From the NCBI RefSeq assembly GCF_000418325.1, contig NC_021658.1:10926001-10990000 (forward strand): DNA of 64,000 bases, in the 5' to 3' direction. The notes beneath the pieces are model-generated. The model did not search any database, was not told the DNA's origin, and saw nothing but the letters and a program-made list of their open reading frames with translations. This stretch comes from Sorangium cellulosum So0157-2 (GTDB lineage: Bacteria > Myxococcota_A > Polyangia > Polyangiales > Polyangiaceae). Of the stretch, positions 12,901-19,540 are shown one piece after another; positions within the stretch are counted from its first letter, which is position 1, and each line of letters begins with the position of its first letter. The position numbers and the translations under genes were made by a program.

Positions 12901-15900
12901 AGCCCCCAGAGCGCCGCCTGCGCGGGCGCCGTGACCGGGTCGCCCGCGCCCACCGACACCGCCCCGCGGGTCACGAACCAGAGCCGCGGCCGCTCGCCCT
13001 GCCCCGCCTGCAGGGCGGCGCGCAGCAAGGCCGGCGCGCTCCCGACGCCCCGCGCGAGCGCGGCGTCCAGCGCGTCCTCGCCCTCCGGCGCGCCGTCGAG
13101 GCTCCACAGGTGGATCACGCCGCGCACCGGCCCGCGCTCGGCCGCGCGCTCCGCCCACCACGCCGCGAGGCCCTCGGGCGCCTCGGGCATCGAACCGCCC
13201 GCCGACGCCTGCCCCGCCGCGCTCCCCAGGCGGAGCCGGGAGCAGGTCGCGCCCGCCGCCTCGAGCGCGTCGGCCAGCCTGTCGCCGGTGCCGCCCTCGT
13301 CGACGAGCGCGACCCAGTGCCCGGGCGCGGCCGGGCGCGGGCGCGGCGCGAGGGGCGCCGGCCTCCACGAGAGCTCGTGGAGCCACGGCTGGATCTCGGC
13401 CTCCGCGCGCTCCTGATCCGCCCGCGCCCGCAGCGCGTCGAGCACCCGGCCGACGACGCCGAGCTCCTCGGCCGAGAGCGCCGCCGAGAGCCCGAGCTGC
13501 GCCGCGAACGCCGCCGCGTCGGCCGACCGGAGGAGCGACGGCAGCGCCGCCGCGGGCGCGCCCTTCGCCTCGGGCCCCGCGTCCGCGGGCGCCTCCAGCC
13601 AGTACCGCTTGCGCTGCCATGGATACCCCGGCAACGGCACGCAGCGCCCGCCCGCCGGATGCATCCGGGCCCAGTCGACCCCGCACCCGCGCGTGTGGAG
13701 GGCGCCCAGCGCCTCGAGCAGGCAGCGCCGCGCGTCGCGGCCCCGGCGCAAGGTCGGGGCGACCAGCCCGTCGACCCCGCGCGCCGCGAGGCACCGCCGC
13801 ACGTTGGCCGAGAGCACGGCGTGCGGCCCCACCTCCACGAAGATCCGGTGCCCGGCGGCCACGGCGCCGTCGATCGCGCGCGCGAGCAGCACCGGCTCCC
13901 GGACGTTCCTCGCCCAGTACGACGCGTCGAGCGCCTCGCCGTCGATGCCCTCGCCCGTCACGGTGCTCACCAGCGTCCGGTCCGCGCGGCCCCGCGCGAT
14001 CTCCCCGAGCGCGCCCGCGAGCTCCTCGCGGAATGGCTCCATCTGGGGGCTGTGGAACGCGTAGTTCACCGGCAGCTCGCGGCACTCGACCCGGGCGCGC
14101 CGGAGCTCCGCCACCACCTCGCCGAGCGCCGCCGCCTCGCCGGACAGCACGACCGAGCCCGGGTCGTTGACGGCGGCGATCGCGAGCCGCCCCTCGTAGC
14201 CTTCGAGCGCGCGCGCCGCCTGCTCCGGGGACGTCTGGACCGAGGCCATCTTCCCGAGGCCGGTCGCGCGCTGCATGATCCGCCCGCGGTGGTGGACGAT
14301 GCGCACCGCCTCCTCGAGGGGGATCGCCCCCGCGACGTGCGCCGCCGCGATCTCCCCGACGCTGTGCCCGATCACGGCGTCCGCGGCGATCCCCCACGAG
14401 CCGAGCAGCGCGGCGAGCGCGACCTCCACCGCGAACAGCGCGGCCTGCGCGACCTGCGTCTCCTGCAGGCGCGACGAGGCCTCCGGCGCCTCGATCTCCT
14501 TCAGCAGCGACCAGCCGGCGAGCGGCGCGAGCAGCCGGTCGCACGCCTCCATCGCCTCGCGGAAGACGGGCTCCTGCCGGAGGAGCGCCCGCCCCATGCC
14601 CGGCCATTGCGACCCCTGGCCCGAGAACACGAGCACCACCGAGGGGCGCTGCCCCGCCGGCGCCTCGCCCAGCGCTGCGCGCCCGCGCGCGAGGTCGTCG
14701 AGGGCGCCGGCCATCTCCTCGTGCGAGCAGCCCACGACCGCCAGCCGGTGCTCGAGGTGGCTGCGCCGGACGCTCGCCGTGTAGCAGACGTCGCGCAGCG
14801 GGGCGCTCTCCGGCGAGCGCAGCCGGGCCGCCGACGCGCGCGCCAGGTCGAGGAGCGCGGGCCTTGCGCGCGCCGACAGCACGAGCAGCTCGGGCGCGGC
14901 GGGCTCGCCCGCGTCCGCCGGGCTCGAGGCCGTCTCCGGCCCGGCAGCGCGCGGCTCCCCGAGCGGCGCCGGCAGGGCGTCCATGGCGACGGGCGGCGCC
15001 ACCTGGCGCCACGCGACGGGCGCGCCGAGCATGTAGAGCTCGCCGAGCGAGCCGAGCAGGCACGCCCGGGCCGGCTCGTCCCGCCGCAGCGACGGCAGCG
15101 CGACGCCGCGCCGCCCCTTCCTGGCCAGGCTGGACGCGACGGCGTGGGCCAGGACGGGGTGAGGATCGAGCTCGAGGAAGACGCTGAACCCATCGTCGAT
15201 CAGGCGATCGAGCGCGGCGTCGAGGCGCACCGGCTCCCGCAGGTTGCGCGCCCAGTACGCGGCGTCCTGCGCCGCGCCGTCGAGCCGCGCCCCCGTCACC
15301 GTCGAGTAGATCGGGGCCCCGCCGCCGCGCGGCGCGATCCCCCGCAGGTCGCGCGTGAGCTCGGGGCAGAGCGCGTCCATGTGCGGGCTGTGCGAGGCGT
15401 AATCGATCCGGACCTGCCGGCCCGTCACCCCCTGCTCGGCGAGCGCCTGGAGCAGCGCCTCGAGCGCCGCCGGCTCGCCCGAGATCAGGGTGGATCCCGG
15501 GCTGTTGCTCCCCGCGAGGAAGAGGCGGCCCTCGCGGCCGGCGAGCGCGCGCGCCGCGTCGTCGGCGGAGAGCTCCACGACGGCCACGGCGCCCGAGCCG
15601 CTCTGCTGCCGGACGAGCCTGCCCATCGCGCAGATGACCGCGGCGGCGTCCTCGAGGGTCAGCGCGCCGGCGACGCACGCCGCCGCGACCTCGCCGATGC
15701 TCTGCCCCACCACCGCGTCCGGCTCGATGCCCCAGGAGCGCCACAGCGCCGCCAGCGCGACCTGGATCGCGAAGATGGCCGGCTGGACGACGTCGGCCTC
15801 CTCGAGCAGGCGCCCGTCGCCCGCCGCCAGCGCGGCGAGCGGCGAGGAGCTCGCGTGCGGCCGCATCGCCGCGTCGCACCGCTCGAGGGTCGACCGGAAG

Positions 15901-17870
15901 ACGGGCTCCTCGAGCAGCAGATCGCGCCCCATGGGGAGCCACTGCGAGCCGTGCCCGCCGAAGACGAAGGCGATCTTCGGCCGCGCGCCGGCCGCCTTGC
16001 CGAGCGAGCCGCCCGGCTGCGCGCCCCCGGCCAGCAGGGCGTCGAGGCGCGCGGCGAGCTCGCCGTGGGAGGAGACGGTGAGCGCGAGCCGGTGCTCCTC
16101 GCCGCTGAGCCGCGCCGCCGCCGCGCCGCAGAGCGCCTGCACGGAGGGCCGCTCGCCGCCCTCGCCGCCCTCGCCGGCCGCGGCGAGCGCATGGACGCGC
16201 CGGCACAGGGCCACGAGCTCCTCGGCGCTCGGCGCGGACAGCGGCAGGAGGTGCGCCTCGCGGCCCCGGGGCGCCTCGAGCACGACGTGGCAGTTGGTCC
16301 CGCCGAAGCCGAAGGAGCTGACGCCGGCCAGCGCCGGCCCGCGCTCCTTCCCGGGCCACGGCTCCGTCGCGCGCTGCACCGAGAGCCGCAGCTCGTCGAA
16401 GGGGATGTGCGGGTTCGGCTGCTCGAAGTGGAGGCTCGGCTGGAGCGTGAGGCGCCGCATCGAGAGCGCGACGCGGATGAGCCCCGCCACGCCCGCGGCG
16501 CCCTCGAGGTGGCCGATGTTCGTCTTGACCGACCCGATCCGGAGCGGCCGCTCCGGCGGGCGATCCGCGCACAGCACGGCGCTGAGCGCCTTCGCCTCGA
16601 TGGGGTCTCCGAGGATGGTGCCGGTGCCGTGCGCCTCGACGTAATCGACCTCTTCCGGCCGCACCCCCGCGCGCGCGTAGGCCTCGCGGAGGAGGGCCTC
16701 CTGCGCCTTCGGGTTCGGCGCGGAGAGCCCGTTGCTGAGCCCGTCGTTGTTGACGGCGCTGCCGCGGATCACGCAGTAGATGGGGTCGCCCGCCGCGAGC
16801 GCGCGGGAGAGCGGCTTCAGCACCACCACGCCGCCGCCCTCGCCGCGGGCATACCCGTTCGCGCGCGCGTCGAACGCCTTCGAGCGGCCGTCGGGCGCGA
16901 GCGCCCCGAACTTGGAGATGGCGACCATGCTCTCGGGGGCGACGATCAGGTTCACGCCCCCGGCGAGGGCGAGGTCGCACTCGCCGAGCCGCAGGCTCTG
17001 GCACGCGAGGTGGACCGCGACGAGCGACGAGGAGCAGGCCGTGTTCACGTGCAGGCTCGGCCCCTCCAGGCCGAGCGCATAGGAGACCCGGGCGGCGAGG
17101 ATGCTGAGGTCCTGTCCGGCGGCCGTATGCTGGACGATCGCGTCGATGCCGCCGCCGTTCACGCGCGCGTAATCGCCCCACATGGCGCCGAAGAACACGC
17201 CGGTCTGGCTGCCCACGAGCGATCGCGGGGGCACGCCGGCGTCCTCCAGCGACTCCCACGCGAGCTCCAGCATCAGCCTTTGCTGGGGATCCATCTGGAC
17301 GGCCTCGCGCGGCGAGATGTCGAAGAACTGCGGGTCGAACAGATCCACCCGGTCGAGGAACCCGCCGCGACGCGCGCTCATTTTCCCGGGAGCGCCGCGA
17401 TCGGCGCTGTAGAGCGCGTCGACGTCCCACCGCCCCGGGGGGATGTCGCAGGTCGCGTCCACGCCGCCCCGCAGGAGCCGCCAGAAGGCGTCCGGGTCCG
17501 GCGCTCGCGGGAACCGGCAGGCGACGCCGATGACGGCGATGGGCTCGGGGCTCGACGCCCCGAGGGCCCCGTCGCCCGGGCGCGCGCCCCGAGGAGCGGG
17601 CGATAGCCCCGGCCCCTCGACCACGTGACGAGAGAGCCGCTCGATCGTCGGGCACTCCCATATCAGCGTGGGGTGGAGCCGGCGCCCGACGGCCTCCCCC
17701 AGCGCGGCGATCAGGCCCATCGCAGCGACCGAGTCGAGCCCACAATCGCTGAACCGCGCGCCGGGCTCGATCGAGCCTGGCGACACGCCCGAGCGCTCCG
17801 CGATCCTCTGCGTGAGCCATTCCTGGACCTCAGCAACGGTGGAGAGCTGCGTCCGTGATTCGCTCGACAT
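2325..17870 (-). CDS. Loading plus three-module type I polyketide synthase, first protein of an assembly line
   Basis: A 5181-residue multifunctional PKS that primes and extends a polyketide. Domain order by motifs: ACP(L) (CGLDSV, Ser near 45); KS1 (VNTACSSS near 277); AT(L) (Ser724 in GQSIGE); AT1 (GHSVGE near 1168, AFHS); KR1 (GGLGALG near 1738, Tyr near 1876); ACP1 (GMDSL near 2042); KS2 (VDTACSSS near 2295); AT2 (GHSVGE near 2745, YASH); KR2 (GGLEGLG near 3273, catalytic Tyr lost); ACP2 (GINSL, Ser3575); KS3 (near 3810); AT3 (GHSMGE near 4263, VASH); KR3 (GGLGGLG near 4792, Tyr near 4932); ACP3 (GMDSL near 5097); and a C-terminal docking tail. There is no DH, ER or MT. The start ATG at 17870 has AAGGAGA just upstream. 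The ATGA overlap with the next PKS implies translational coupling. The N-terminal ACP and lack of an N-terminal docking helix mark it as the starter protein. Product unknown. Confidence 0.97.
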   Translation of the reverse strand: MSSESRTQLSTVAEVQEWLTQRIAERSGVSPGSIEPGARFSDCGLDSVAAMGLIAALGEAVGRRLHPTLIWECPTIERLSRHVVEGPGLSPAPRGARPGDGALGASSPEPIAVIGVACRFPRAPDPDAFWRLLRGGVDATCDIPPGRWDVDALYSADRGAPGKMSARRGGFLDRVDLFDPQFFDISPREAVQMDPQQRLMLELAWESLEDAGVPPRSLVGSQTGVFFGAMWGDYARVNGGGIDAIVQHTAAGQDLSILAARVSYALGLEGPSLHVNTACSSSLVAVHLACQSLRLGECDLALAGGVNLIVAPESMVAISKFGALAPDGRSKAFDARANGYARGEGGGVVVLKPLSRALAAGDPIYCVIRGSAVNNDGLSNGLSAPNPKAQEALLREAYARAGVRPEEVDYVEAHGTGTILGDPIEAKALSAVLCADRPPERPLRIGSVKTNIGHLEGAAGVAGLIRVALSMRRLTLQPSLHFEQPNPHIPFDELRLSVQRATEPWPGKERGPALAGVSSFGFGGTNCHVVLEAPRGREAHLLPLSAPSAEELVALCRRVHALAAAGEGGEGGERPSVQALCGAAAARLSGEEHRLALTVSSHGELAARLDALLAGGAQPGGSLGKAAGARPKIAFVFGGHGSQWLPMGRDLLLEEPVFRSTLERCDAAMRPHASSSPLAALAAGDGRLLEEADVVQPAIFAIQVALAALWRSWGIEPDAVVGQSIGEVAAACVAGALTLEDAAAVICAMGRLVRQQSGSGAVAVVELSADDAARALAGREGRLFLAGSNSPGSTLISGEPAALEALLQALAEQGVTGRQVRIDYASHSPHMDALCPELTRDLRGIAPRGGGAPIYSTVTGARLDGAAQDAAYWARNLREPVRLDAALDRLIDDGFSVFLELDPHPVLAHAVASSLARKGRRGVALPSLRRDEPARACLLGSLGELYMLGAPVAWRQVAPPVAMDALPAPLGEPRAAGPETASSPADAGEPAAPELLVLSARARPALLDLARASAARLRSPESAPLRDVCYTASVRRSHLEHRLAVVGCSHEEMAGALDDLARGRAALGEAPAGQRPSVVLVFSGQGSQWPGMGRALLRQEPVFREAMEACDRLLAPLAGWSLLKEIEAPEASSRLQETQVAQAALFAVEVALAALLGSWGIAADAVIGHSVGEIAAAHVAGAIPLEEAVRIVHHRGRIMQRATGLGKMASVQTSPEQAARALEGYEGRLAIAAVNDPGSVVLSGEAAALGEVVAELRRARVECRELPVNYAFHSPQMEPFREELAGALGEIARGRADRTLVSTVTGEGIDGEALDASYWARNVREPVLLARAIDGAVAAGHRIFVEVGPHAVLSANVRRCLAARGVDGLVAPTLRRGRDARRCLLEALGALHTRGCGVDWARMHPAGGRCVPLPGYPWQRKRYWLEAPADAGPEAKGAPAAALPSLLRSADAAAFAAQLGLSAALSAEELGVVGRVLDALRARADQERAEAEIQPWLHELSWRPAPLAPRPRPAAPGHWVALVDEGGTGDRLADALEAAGATCSRLRLGSAAGQASAGGSMPEAPEGLAAWWAERAAERGPVRGVIHLWSLDGAPEGEDALDAALARGVGSAPALLRAALQAGQGERPRLWFVTRGAVSVGAGDPVTAPAQAALWGLGRTLSLEHPEVWGGLVDLPPSPGEHDVAALAAQVLSPDGEDHVALRASGRYVERLVRCAGAPAAAPAWSTSGTALITGGLGALGRHVARWAAQRGARHLVLTSRRGASAGDRDFLTSLEALGARVTVAQADVADAAAMAAVLADIDARLPPLSAVFHLAGVSDQTPLSALDGAGLRRVLAPKVHGTAALDALTRGRPLDAFVCFTSIAAVWGSARQAGYAAANAFQDALVRARRAAGAPAVAVSFGPWRGGGMATSAIASLEERGVRAFGPEQAMAALSFCMTAGAAQVVVADVDWPRFCAVVESSGPRPLLSEMPRVAAPAPGDAAPAPGDAAPALLGELAAAPPRERRRMLQRRIHALVAETLGFAEADEVSPTRGFFELGMDSLMAVDLCQRLGLALGRPLSSSATFNHPNVVAMADFLLEELSPSLPGDAAPPEAEERAGAGGAGGAGGAVSSDAGGRAAIGDEPIAIVGMGCRLPGGVETPEEFWRLLEQRVDAVAPIPADRWDAAAYYDPDPDAAGKMYVREGGFLAAAPDRFDARFFGIAPREAVHLDPQHRLLLEVIWEAMEDAGVVPGEQPLTGVFVGIGPSDYGILQRAHADLEALDAYTLSGTFTSFSAGRLSHALGLEGPSMAVDTACSSSLTAIHLACRSLWAGECRVAVAGGVQLMLAPHLGVYLSRLHALAPDGRCKTFSADADGYGRGEGCGMVVLKRLSDAARDGDRILAVIRGSAVNSDGRSAGITVPNGKAQEAVVRAALSIAGLSPGDIDYVEAHGTGTALGDPIEVEALAAVYGEGRPGGRPLKIGSVKTNIGHLESAAGVAGVMKVVLSLGHGALPAQLHARALNPRIPWAELPIEVTTAAEPWRRGERPRRAGVSSFGMSGTNAHLVLEEAPEVPEPPALPDAPLTLLPLSARSPRALAALAEAYERFLGGAPPDARLADIAYTASVRRRHHEFRLAVVGRSREELAEALGAHARGEAHPAAASGQTVLGWQPQVVFVFSGQGSQWLGMGRELLAEEPAFRAALEACEPLVQRHAGFSLLAELAAPEATSRLDRTEVTQPAIFAVQVALSALLRTLGVTPDAVIGHSVGEVAAAHVAGVLSLDEAIRIVAIRGRITQRATGLGKMASVALSEDEAAAALEGRADRISIAAINDARSVVLSGDAAALEEVVASLQAKQVPCRMLRVDYASHSPQMEPLQRDLRGALGEVAAGRASIAMYSTVTGARLEGEPLDAGYWARNVREPVQLARAVSAAWADGHEIFLEIGPHPVLLANLQQLLSERGTGGKALPTMRRDHGERRSVLWALGALYAHGYPVRWKLQYPSGGRCVPLPAYPWQRERYWIEGGAPAPARSATLEAPGITEELLYAVAWHRSEPARPPAAPRTSRGAWLLLLDRDGTGEEVAALLGQRGDACVRVASGERFARLGDGRYEVDPSDGAALSALLDDAFQGDAACRGVVHLLGLDAAAAEATTPETLEGDLRRAGLSALSLAQALSRRGWRDAPQLWLVTRGAQAVAEPAPVSVAQAPLWGVGGVLSAEHAELRCKRVDLGPAPASGEAAALLRELDAADREDRIALRGEARYVARLERGVPGAGPGASASFRADGGYLIAGGLEGLGLSLARWMVDKGARRLLLTGEGGATEAARSAIAAMEAAGAQVVVAEVDVAEPARAAEVVAAVEQRFGVLRGVVYAAPAAGGPAPERDARRSWTAAASRARGAWNLHALTADRPLDLFLLHASAMPLLGAPGDAGSAAADAFLGALAHHRRSRGLPALSVDWGLFAEEAPAEARHGAAARLSRGGIGLLAEADALAALDRLLGGGAAQAGVLRFDLRRWLEFYPTAAASPFWERLREEGDRAKPRAPEVARFRATLDGATPEERPSLIEGFVREVAARVLRFEPGSIDRHVPLSDLGINSLMSLELRNGLEAGLGLSLPSTLLWTYPHVAGLSAYLAERLGAGAGARPASPPPAPRSPSAALQPAAAQEVEPIAVVGLACRLPGGGSDPEAFWRALEDGVDAIQRIPATRWPDDAIPDGLPGTRWAGLLDRVDGFDARFFGIAPREATSLDPQQRLLLEVAWEAFEDAGQPAERLLRSRTGVFLGMAVQDYQHRVAALDPRQLDAYCATGTLASTAAGRLSYVFGLEGPSMTVDTACSSSLVALHLACQSLRSGESDMAIAGGVSLILSPLTMCLMGQTQALSPDGRCKTFDAAANGYVRAEGCGMVVLKRLSDAQRDGDRIWALVRGSAVNQDGRSSGLTAPNVLSQQALLRQALESARVSPAQVGYVEAHGTGTSLGDPIELEALREVLGGPRPDGPPCWLGSVKTNIGHLEAAAGVAGFIKVVLALRHETIPKHLHFQTLNPRISLEGTPFAVPVEPLPWPSGGAPRIAGVSSFGISGTNAHVVLQEPPPPAPPSPEGRASVVLLPLSAKSPAALSALAEAYRRLLVEDPAGAAVDLADIAYTASVRRSHHEHRLAVVGGSRQELAGLLAACGRGEEAAGVARGDARASARPRVVFVFPGQGSQWPGMARQLLAEEPVFREALAACDAAIAREAGWSLLEELHAGEERSRLAEIDVVQPALFAIGVALSALFRAWGVEPDAVVGHSMGEVAAAHVAGALTLDDAARVVCRRSKLLRRISGAGAMALVELPMEQARQLVAAHAHAGRVSVAVSNSERSTVLSGEPLALDEILAELARRGVFCRRVKVDVASHSPQVDPLLDELRAALEGLAPGAARVPMRSTVSGEICRGEELGPEYWARNLRDPVLFSGAVQRLAEGGPALFLELSPHPILAPAIEEGLRAKAPGGAALPSMRRERDERRSLLEALGALYAHGYPVDWTRQHPSGGRCVSLPAYPFQRERYWIDEAPRAPWPEGRPAAPDDGDDELLYAVAWERRAPEPADGDGRRSHRGAWLVLADRTGTGAELAELLRARGDACVVAVAGEATARHGAGLYELDPRDPTAFRFLLEDAFGGGPACRGVVHLWSLDAQGPDGVTLETLERDQRLGTLSAMFLAQALLRRGWRDAPRLWLVTRGAQALAEAAPVSVSQAPLLGFGRVLASEHPELRCTRVDLPPARAPEDAASLARELDATDDEDHIALRAGERYVARMARTALRGRRAGGVDLRPDGTYLIVGGLGGLGLSLARWMVARGARHLVLAGRSGASEAARCAIDALEAQGARVVVARADVSRRDHVIELLAAIDRRAPPLRGVVHAAMVIADRMVMEQSAERFWEAMAPKMHGAWNLHELTAGRPLDFFVMYSSVASLLGAPGNGNYTAASVFLDALAHHRRALGLPALSIDWGLFSDVGIAARQAEVMGRVGDRGMDCLTEEEGLRMLERLLEADMPQIAVVRFNVHRWLESYPSVARWRYWDRLTRERARAAPRSSDILRVREALEREPPEERRFRLQGHLKEQLGRVLRADPAAIGPLEVFASLGMDSLTSLEFRNRLETSLGLSLSATLLFTYPNIASLADHLLAEIEAVDAPDQKAAERTFAGLLGDLDGSALLSLLDEELTLASGRRSV
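6940..11505 (-). other. PKS module 2: KS2-AT2(methylmalonyl-type)-KR2(inactive)-ACP2
   Basis: KS2 is intact (VDTACSSS, EAHGTGT, KTNIGHLE). AT2 has GHSVGE, RGRITQ and YASHS; YASH predicts methylmalonyl-CoA. KR2 keeps the nucleotide-binding GGLEGLG but has lost catalytic residues: the Tyr position is Ser3411 (TCC at 7638-7640, context GAPGDAGSAAADAF, compared with GAPGNGNYTAASVF in KR3), the catalytic Lys position is Arg (ASRARGAW versus APKMHGAW in KR3), and the Asn position is Asp. The module should therefore leave a beta-ketone. ACP2 carries GINSL rather than GxDSL: the Ser3575 attachment site is kept but the Asp before it is Asn. Confidence 0.88.
11570..17870 (-). other. PKS split loading module and module 1: ACP(L)-KS1-AT(L)-AT1-KR1-ACP1
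   Basis: The ACP-KS-AT-AT order is the split loading arrangement known from several myxobacterial PKSs: the first AT charges the leading ACP with a starter and KS1 then extends it using the second AT. AT(L) departs from extender ATs in three places: FGGHGSQW has His640 where Gln is usual, the nucleophile motif is GQSIGE, and Met749 (in CAMGRLVRQQ) replaces the Arg of the RGR motif that binds the extender carboxylate. Its specificity loop is YASHS. AT1 has RGRIMQ and YAFHS, so malonyl-CoA is predicted. KR1 has Lys (APKVHG), Ser, Tyr (GYAAANAF) and Asn; it lacks the Asp of the LDD motif (VSDQT) and has Trp in VWGS, suggesting an A-type, L-hydroxyl product. An imperfect 21-bp tandem repeat encodes APAPGDA twice ahead of ACP1 (about 11895-11945). 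Confidence 0.88.
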
Positions 17871-17977
17871 AGCCGTCTCCTTCAGGCAGAGCGTAAAAAC
17901 ATCGCCTCTGAGGAAAGCTTCGTTGCCGGCCGGATCTCAGGGCCAGACGCCGAACGCGCAGCGCCTCGCCATAACGA

Positions 17978-18006
17978 GCATTACAGGAAATAAGCGGCTT
18001 ACGCAA
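17978..18006 (-). promoter_or_regulatory. Candidate sigma-70-like promoter for the PKS operon
   Basis: Read on the minus strand, TTGCGT is followed after exactly 17 nt by TAATGC, inside the only clearly AT-enriched patch (about 17885-18060) between the PKS and the divergent GST gene. It would give a leader of about 100 nt before the PKS ATG. The match to consensus is partial and rests on position and composition. Confidence 0.3.
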
Positions 18007-18713
18007 GGTTAGTAAAATGTGTTGCCCGACAGTAACCAAACGAACGTCCGTGAATACACGGGCAGAAATTGACGATGATCGGCGCAGGATCGGTGGATCG
18101 ACTCGAGTCCATCTCTCCGGCCGTCGCTCCGCGTCGCGACGACCTCGGAGGTGCTCACGCGCTTGCCGGGGAGGGCGCCCTGCGCCGCGCTCCCGGCGGG
18201 AGGCGAGGCAGTCGTGCGCTTCGGGGCGCTTCGTGCGCCGTGGCTCTCAGCGTGAATTACCGTCGAGCGGTGACGTACAGATTACAAGCTACTGGAGCAG
18301 CACGAGCGCGCCATTGTCAATCATCTCCGCACGTTGCAGCGAATGGAGTGCGGCTCCGACAAGCGCGGCCGATGTACGCGCCATCCCCTCATCGAGGCTC
18401 GCTGCCCGGGAGCCGGATGCCGGATGGGATGGTTCGAGTGCGGCCCCTTTGACGTCCGAGGCGCCGGAGCGGCGCCCCCACGGGCGCGCGGCCGCCGTCG
18501 CCGGGCTCGACGGCCCTCCGCGCCGGAGGCCGGGACCCGCGGAGGACCGCCCACCGCGGTGGCCCCAAAACCGCCGTCGAATTCTTGCTTCGCACGGCAA
18601 ATGCCGCGCATCTGCGTCAGCCGCGAGATCGGAGCCGGCCTGGCGTTCCGCCGCACGCCGCGCGTGACTCTGGCGACTCGGATCCACTACAAGGGGCGCC
18701 GGAGGCCAACACC
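18007..18713. other. Divergent intergenic region between PKS and GST genes
   Basis: About 700 bp without a convincing gene. Short open frames on both strands have no recognisable domains and arg/pro/ala-rich translations typical of GC-rich noncoding DNA. The half next to the PKS is AT-enriched and probably holds its promoter. The half next to the GST gene ends in GGAGG (18701-18705), its ribosome binding site. Confidence 0.5.
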
Positions 18714-19340
18714 ATGTCCATCACGTTCTACTACTCCCCGCAGTCCAGCGCTGCTCGGGTCCTCGTATCGCTCGCCGAGCTCGGCGTCCCCTACGAGGGC
18801 GTCCGGCTCGACCTGCGCGCCGGCGACCAGAGGAAGCCGGAGTTTCTCGCCATCAACCCGAATGGCAAGGTGCCGACCGTCGTGATCGACGGCACCCCGG
18901 TGTTCGAGTCGGTGGCGATCCAGATCGCCCTCGGCGAGCGCTACGGCGTGCAGAAGGGCCTGTGGCCGGCGCCCGGCTCGCCCGAGCAGCTCACGGCCCT
19001 GAGCTGGCTCGTATGGGGCCAGGTCAGCCTCACCGGCGCCCTGTTCCGCTACATGGCGAACACGAGCGACTACTTCCCCAAGGAGATGCACCACGAGAAG
19101 CAAGCCGAGCACGCCTTGGCCGAGCTGCGCGGCCTGCTCCGCATCCTCGACGAGCGCCTCGCCGGCCGCCCCTACGTCCTCGGCGAGCGCTGTACCCTGG
19201 TGGACCTCGACCTCGCGGCCATGCTCGGCTGGGGCCTGATGGCGGCCAAGATCGACTACGCCGAGCAGAAGAACGTGCAGGGCTGGCTCGGCCGCATCAT
19301 GGAGCGCCCGGCCATCAAGGCGGCGATGGCCCAGACCTGA
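18714..19340 (+). CDS. Glutathione S-transferase family protein
   Basis: A cytosolic enzyme of 208 residues, the normal length for the family, expected to conjugate glutathione to electrophiles or act in glutathione-dependent redox. The N-terminal thioredoxin-like half begins MSITFYYSPQSSAARV, has the cis-proline region GKVPTVV (near residue 52) and the glutathione-contacting FESVAI segment (near 64). The C-terminal half is all-helical (from about 90) and ends with the family-typical ERPAIKAAM. The ATG at 18714 is preceded by GGAGG with 8 nt spacing. It is transcribed away from the PKS; no sequence evidence ties it to the polyketide pathway. A GC hairpin follows the stop. Confidence 0.9.
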   Translation: MSITFYYSPQSSAARVLVSLAELGVPYEGVRLDLRAGDQRKPEFLAINPNGKVPTVVIDGTPVFESVAIQIALGERYGVQKGLWPAPGSPEQLTALSWLVWGQVSLTGALFRYMANTSDYFPKEMHHEKQAEHALAELRGLLRILDERLAGRPYVLGERCTLVDLDLAAMLGWGLMAAKIDYAEQKNVQGWLGRIMERPAIKAAMAQT

Positions 19341-19345
19341 GCCCC

Positions 19346-19378
19346 GGGCGCCTCGCTCGCCGGGCGGGCGAGGCGCCC
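19346..19378 (+). terminator. GC-rich hairpin after the GST gene
   Basis: A perfect 11-bp inverted repeat (GGGCGCCTCGC at 19346-19356 and its complement at 19368-19378) encloses an 11-nt loop, starting 5 nt after the GST stop. There is no T-tract, so it may be a Rho-assisted or weak intrinsic terminator. Confidence 0.45.
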
Positions 19379-19440
19379 CCCTCCCCGACGCCCGCGCGGC
19401 CTCGACGCCTGCGCGCGGCCGGGGACGGGGCGGTCTTCTA

Positions 19441-19486
19441 CGTCGTCCGGCACGTCGTCCGGCACGTCGTCCGGCGCGGCGTCCGG
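19441..19486. repeat. Tandem 12-bp repeats upstream of the ABC-F gene
   Basis: CGTCGTCCGGCA occurs twice back to back, followed by two degenerate copies (CGTCGTCCGGCG and CGGCGTCCGGCC). The array ends about 55 bp before the ABC-F start codon, in a gap with no gene. It could be a short variable-number repeat or a protein-binding array. Confidence 0.7.
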
Positions 19487-19540
19487 CCAGGCGCCCCGCG
19501 CGCCTTGCGCGCGCCCGACGCATGCTAGAACTCGGCCGCA

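Noticed and set aside
18017..18667. Several frames of 100-200 residues between the PKS and GST genes
   Set aside because: No domain, frames on both strands overlap each other, and the region must hold two promoters.
19441..19486. CRISPR array
   Set aside because: The 12-bp repeats are contiguous with no spacers, and no cas gene is present.
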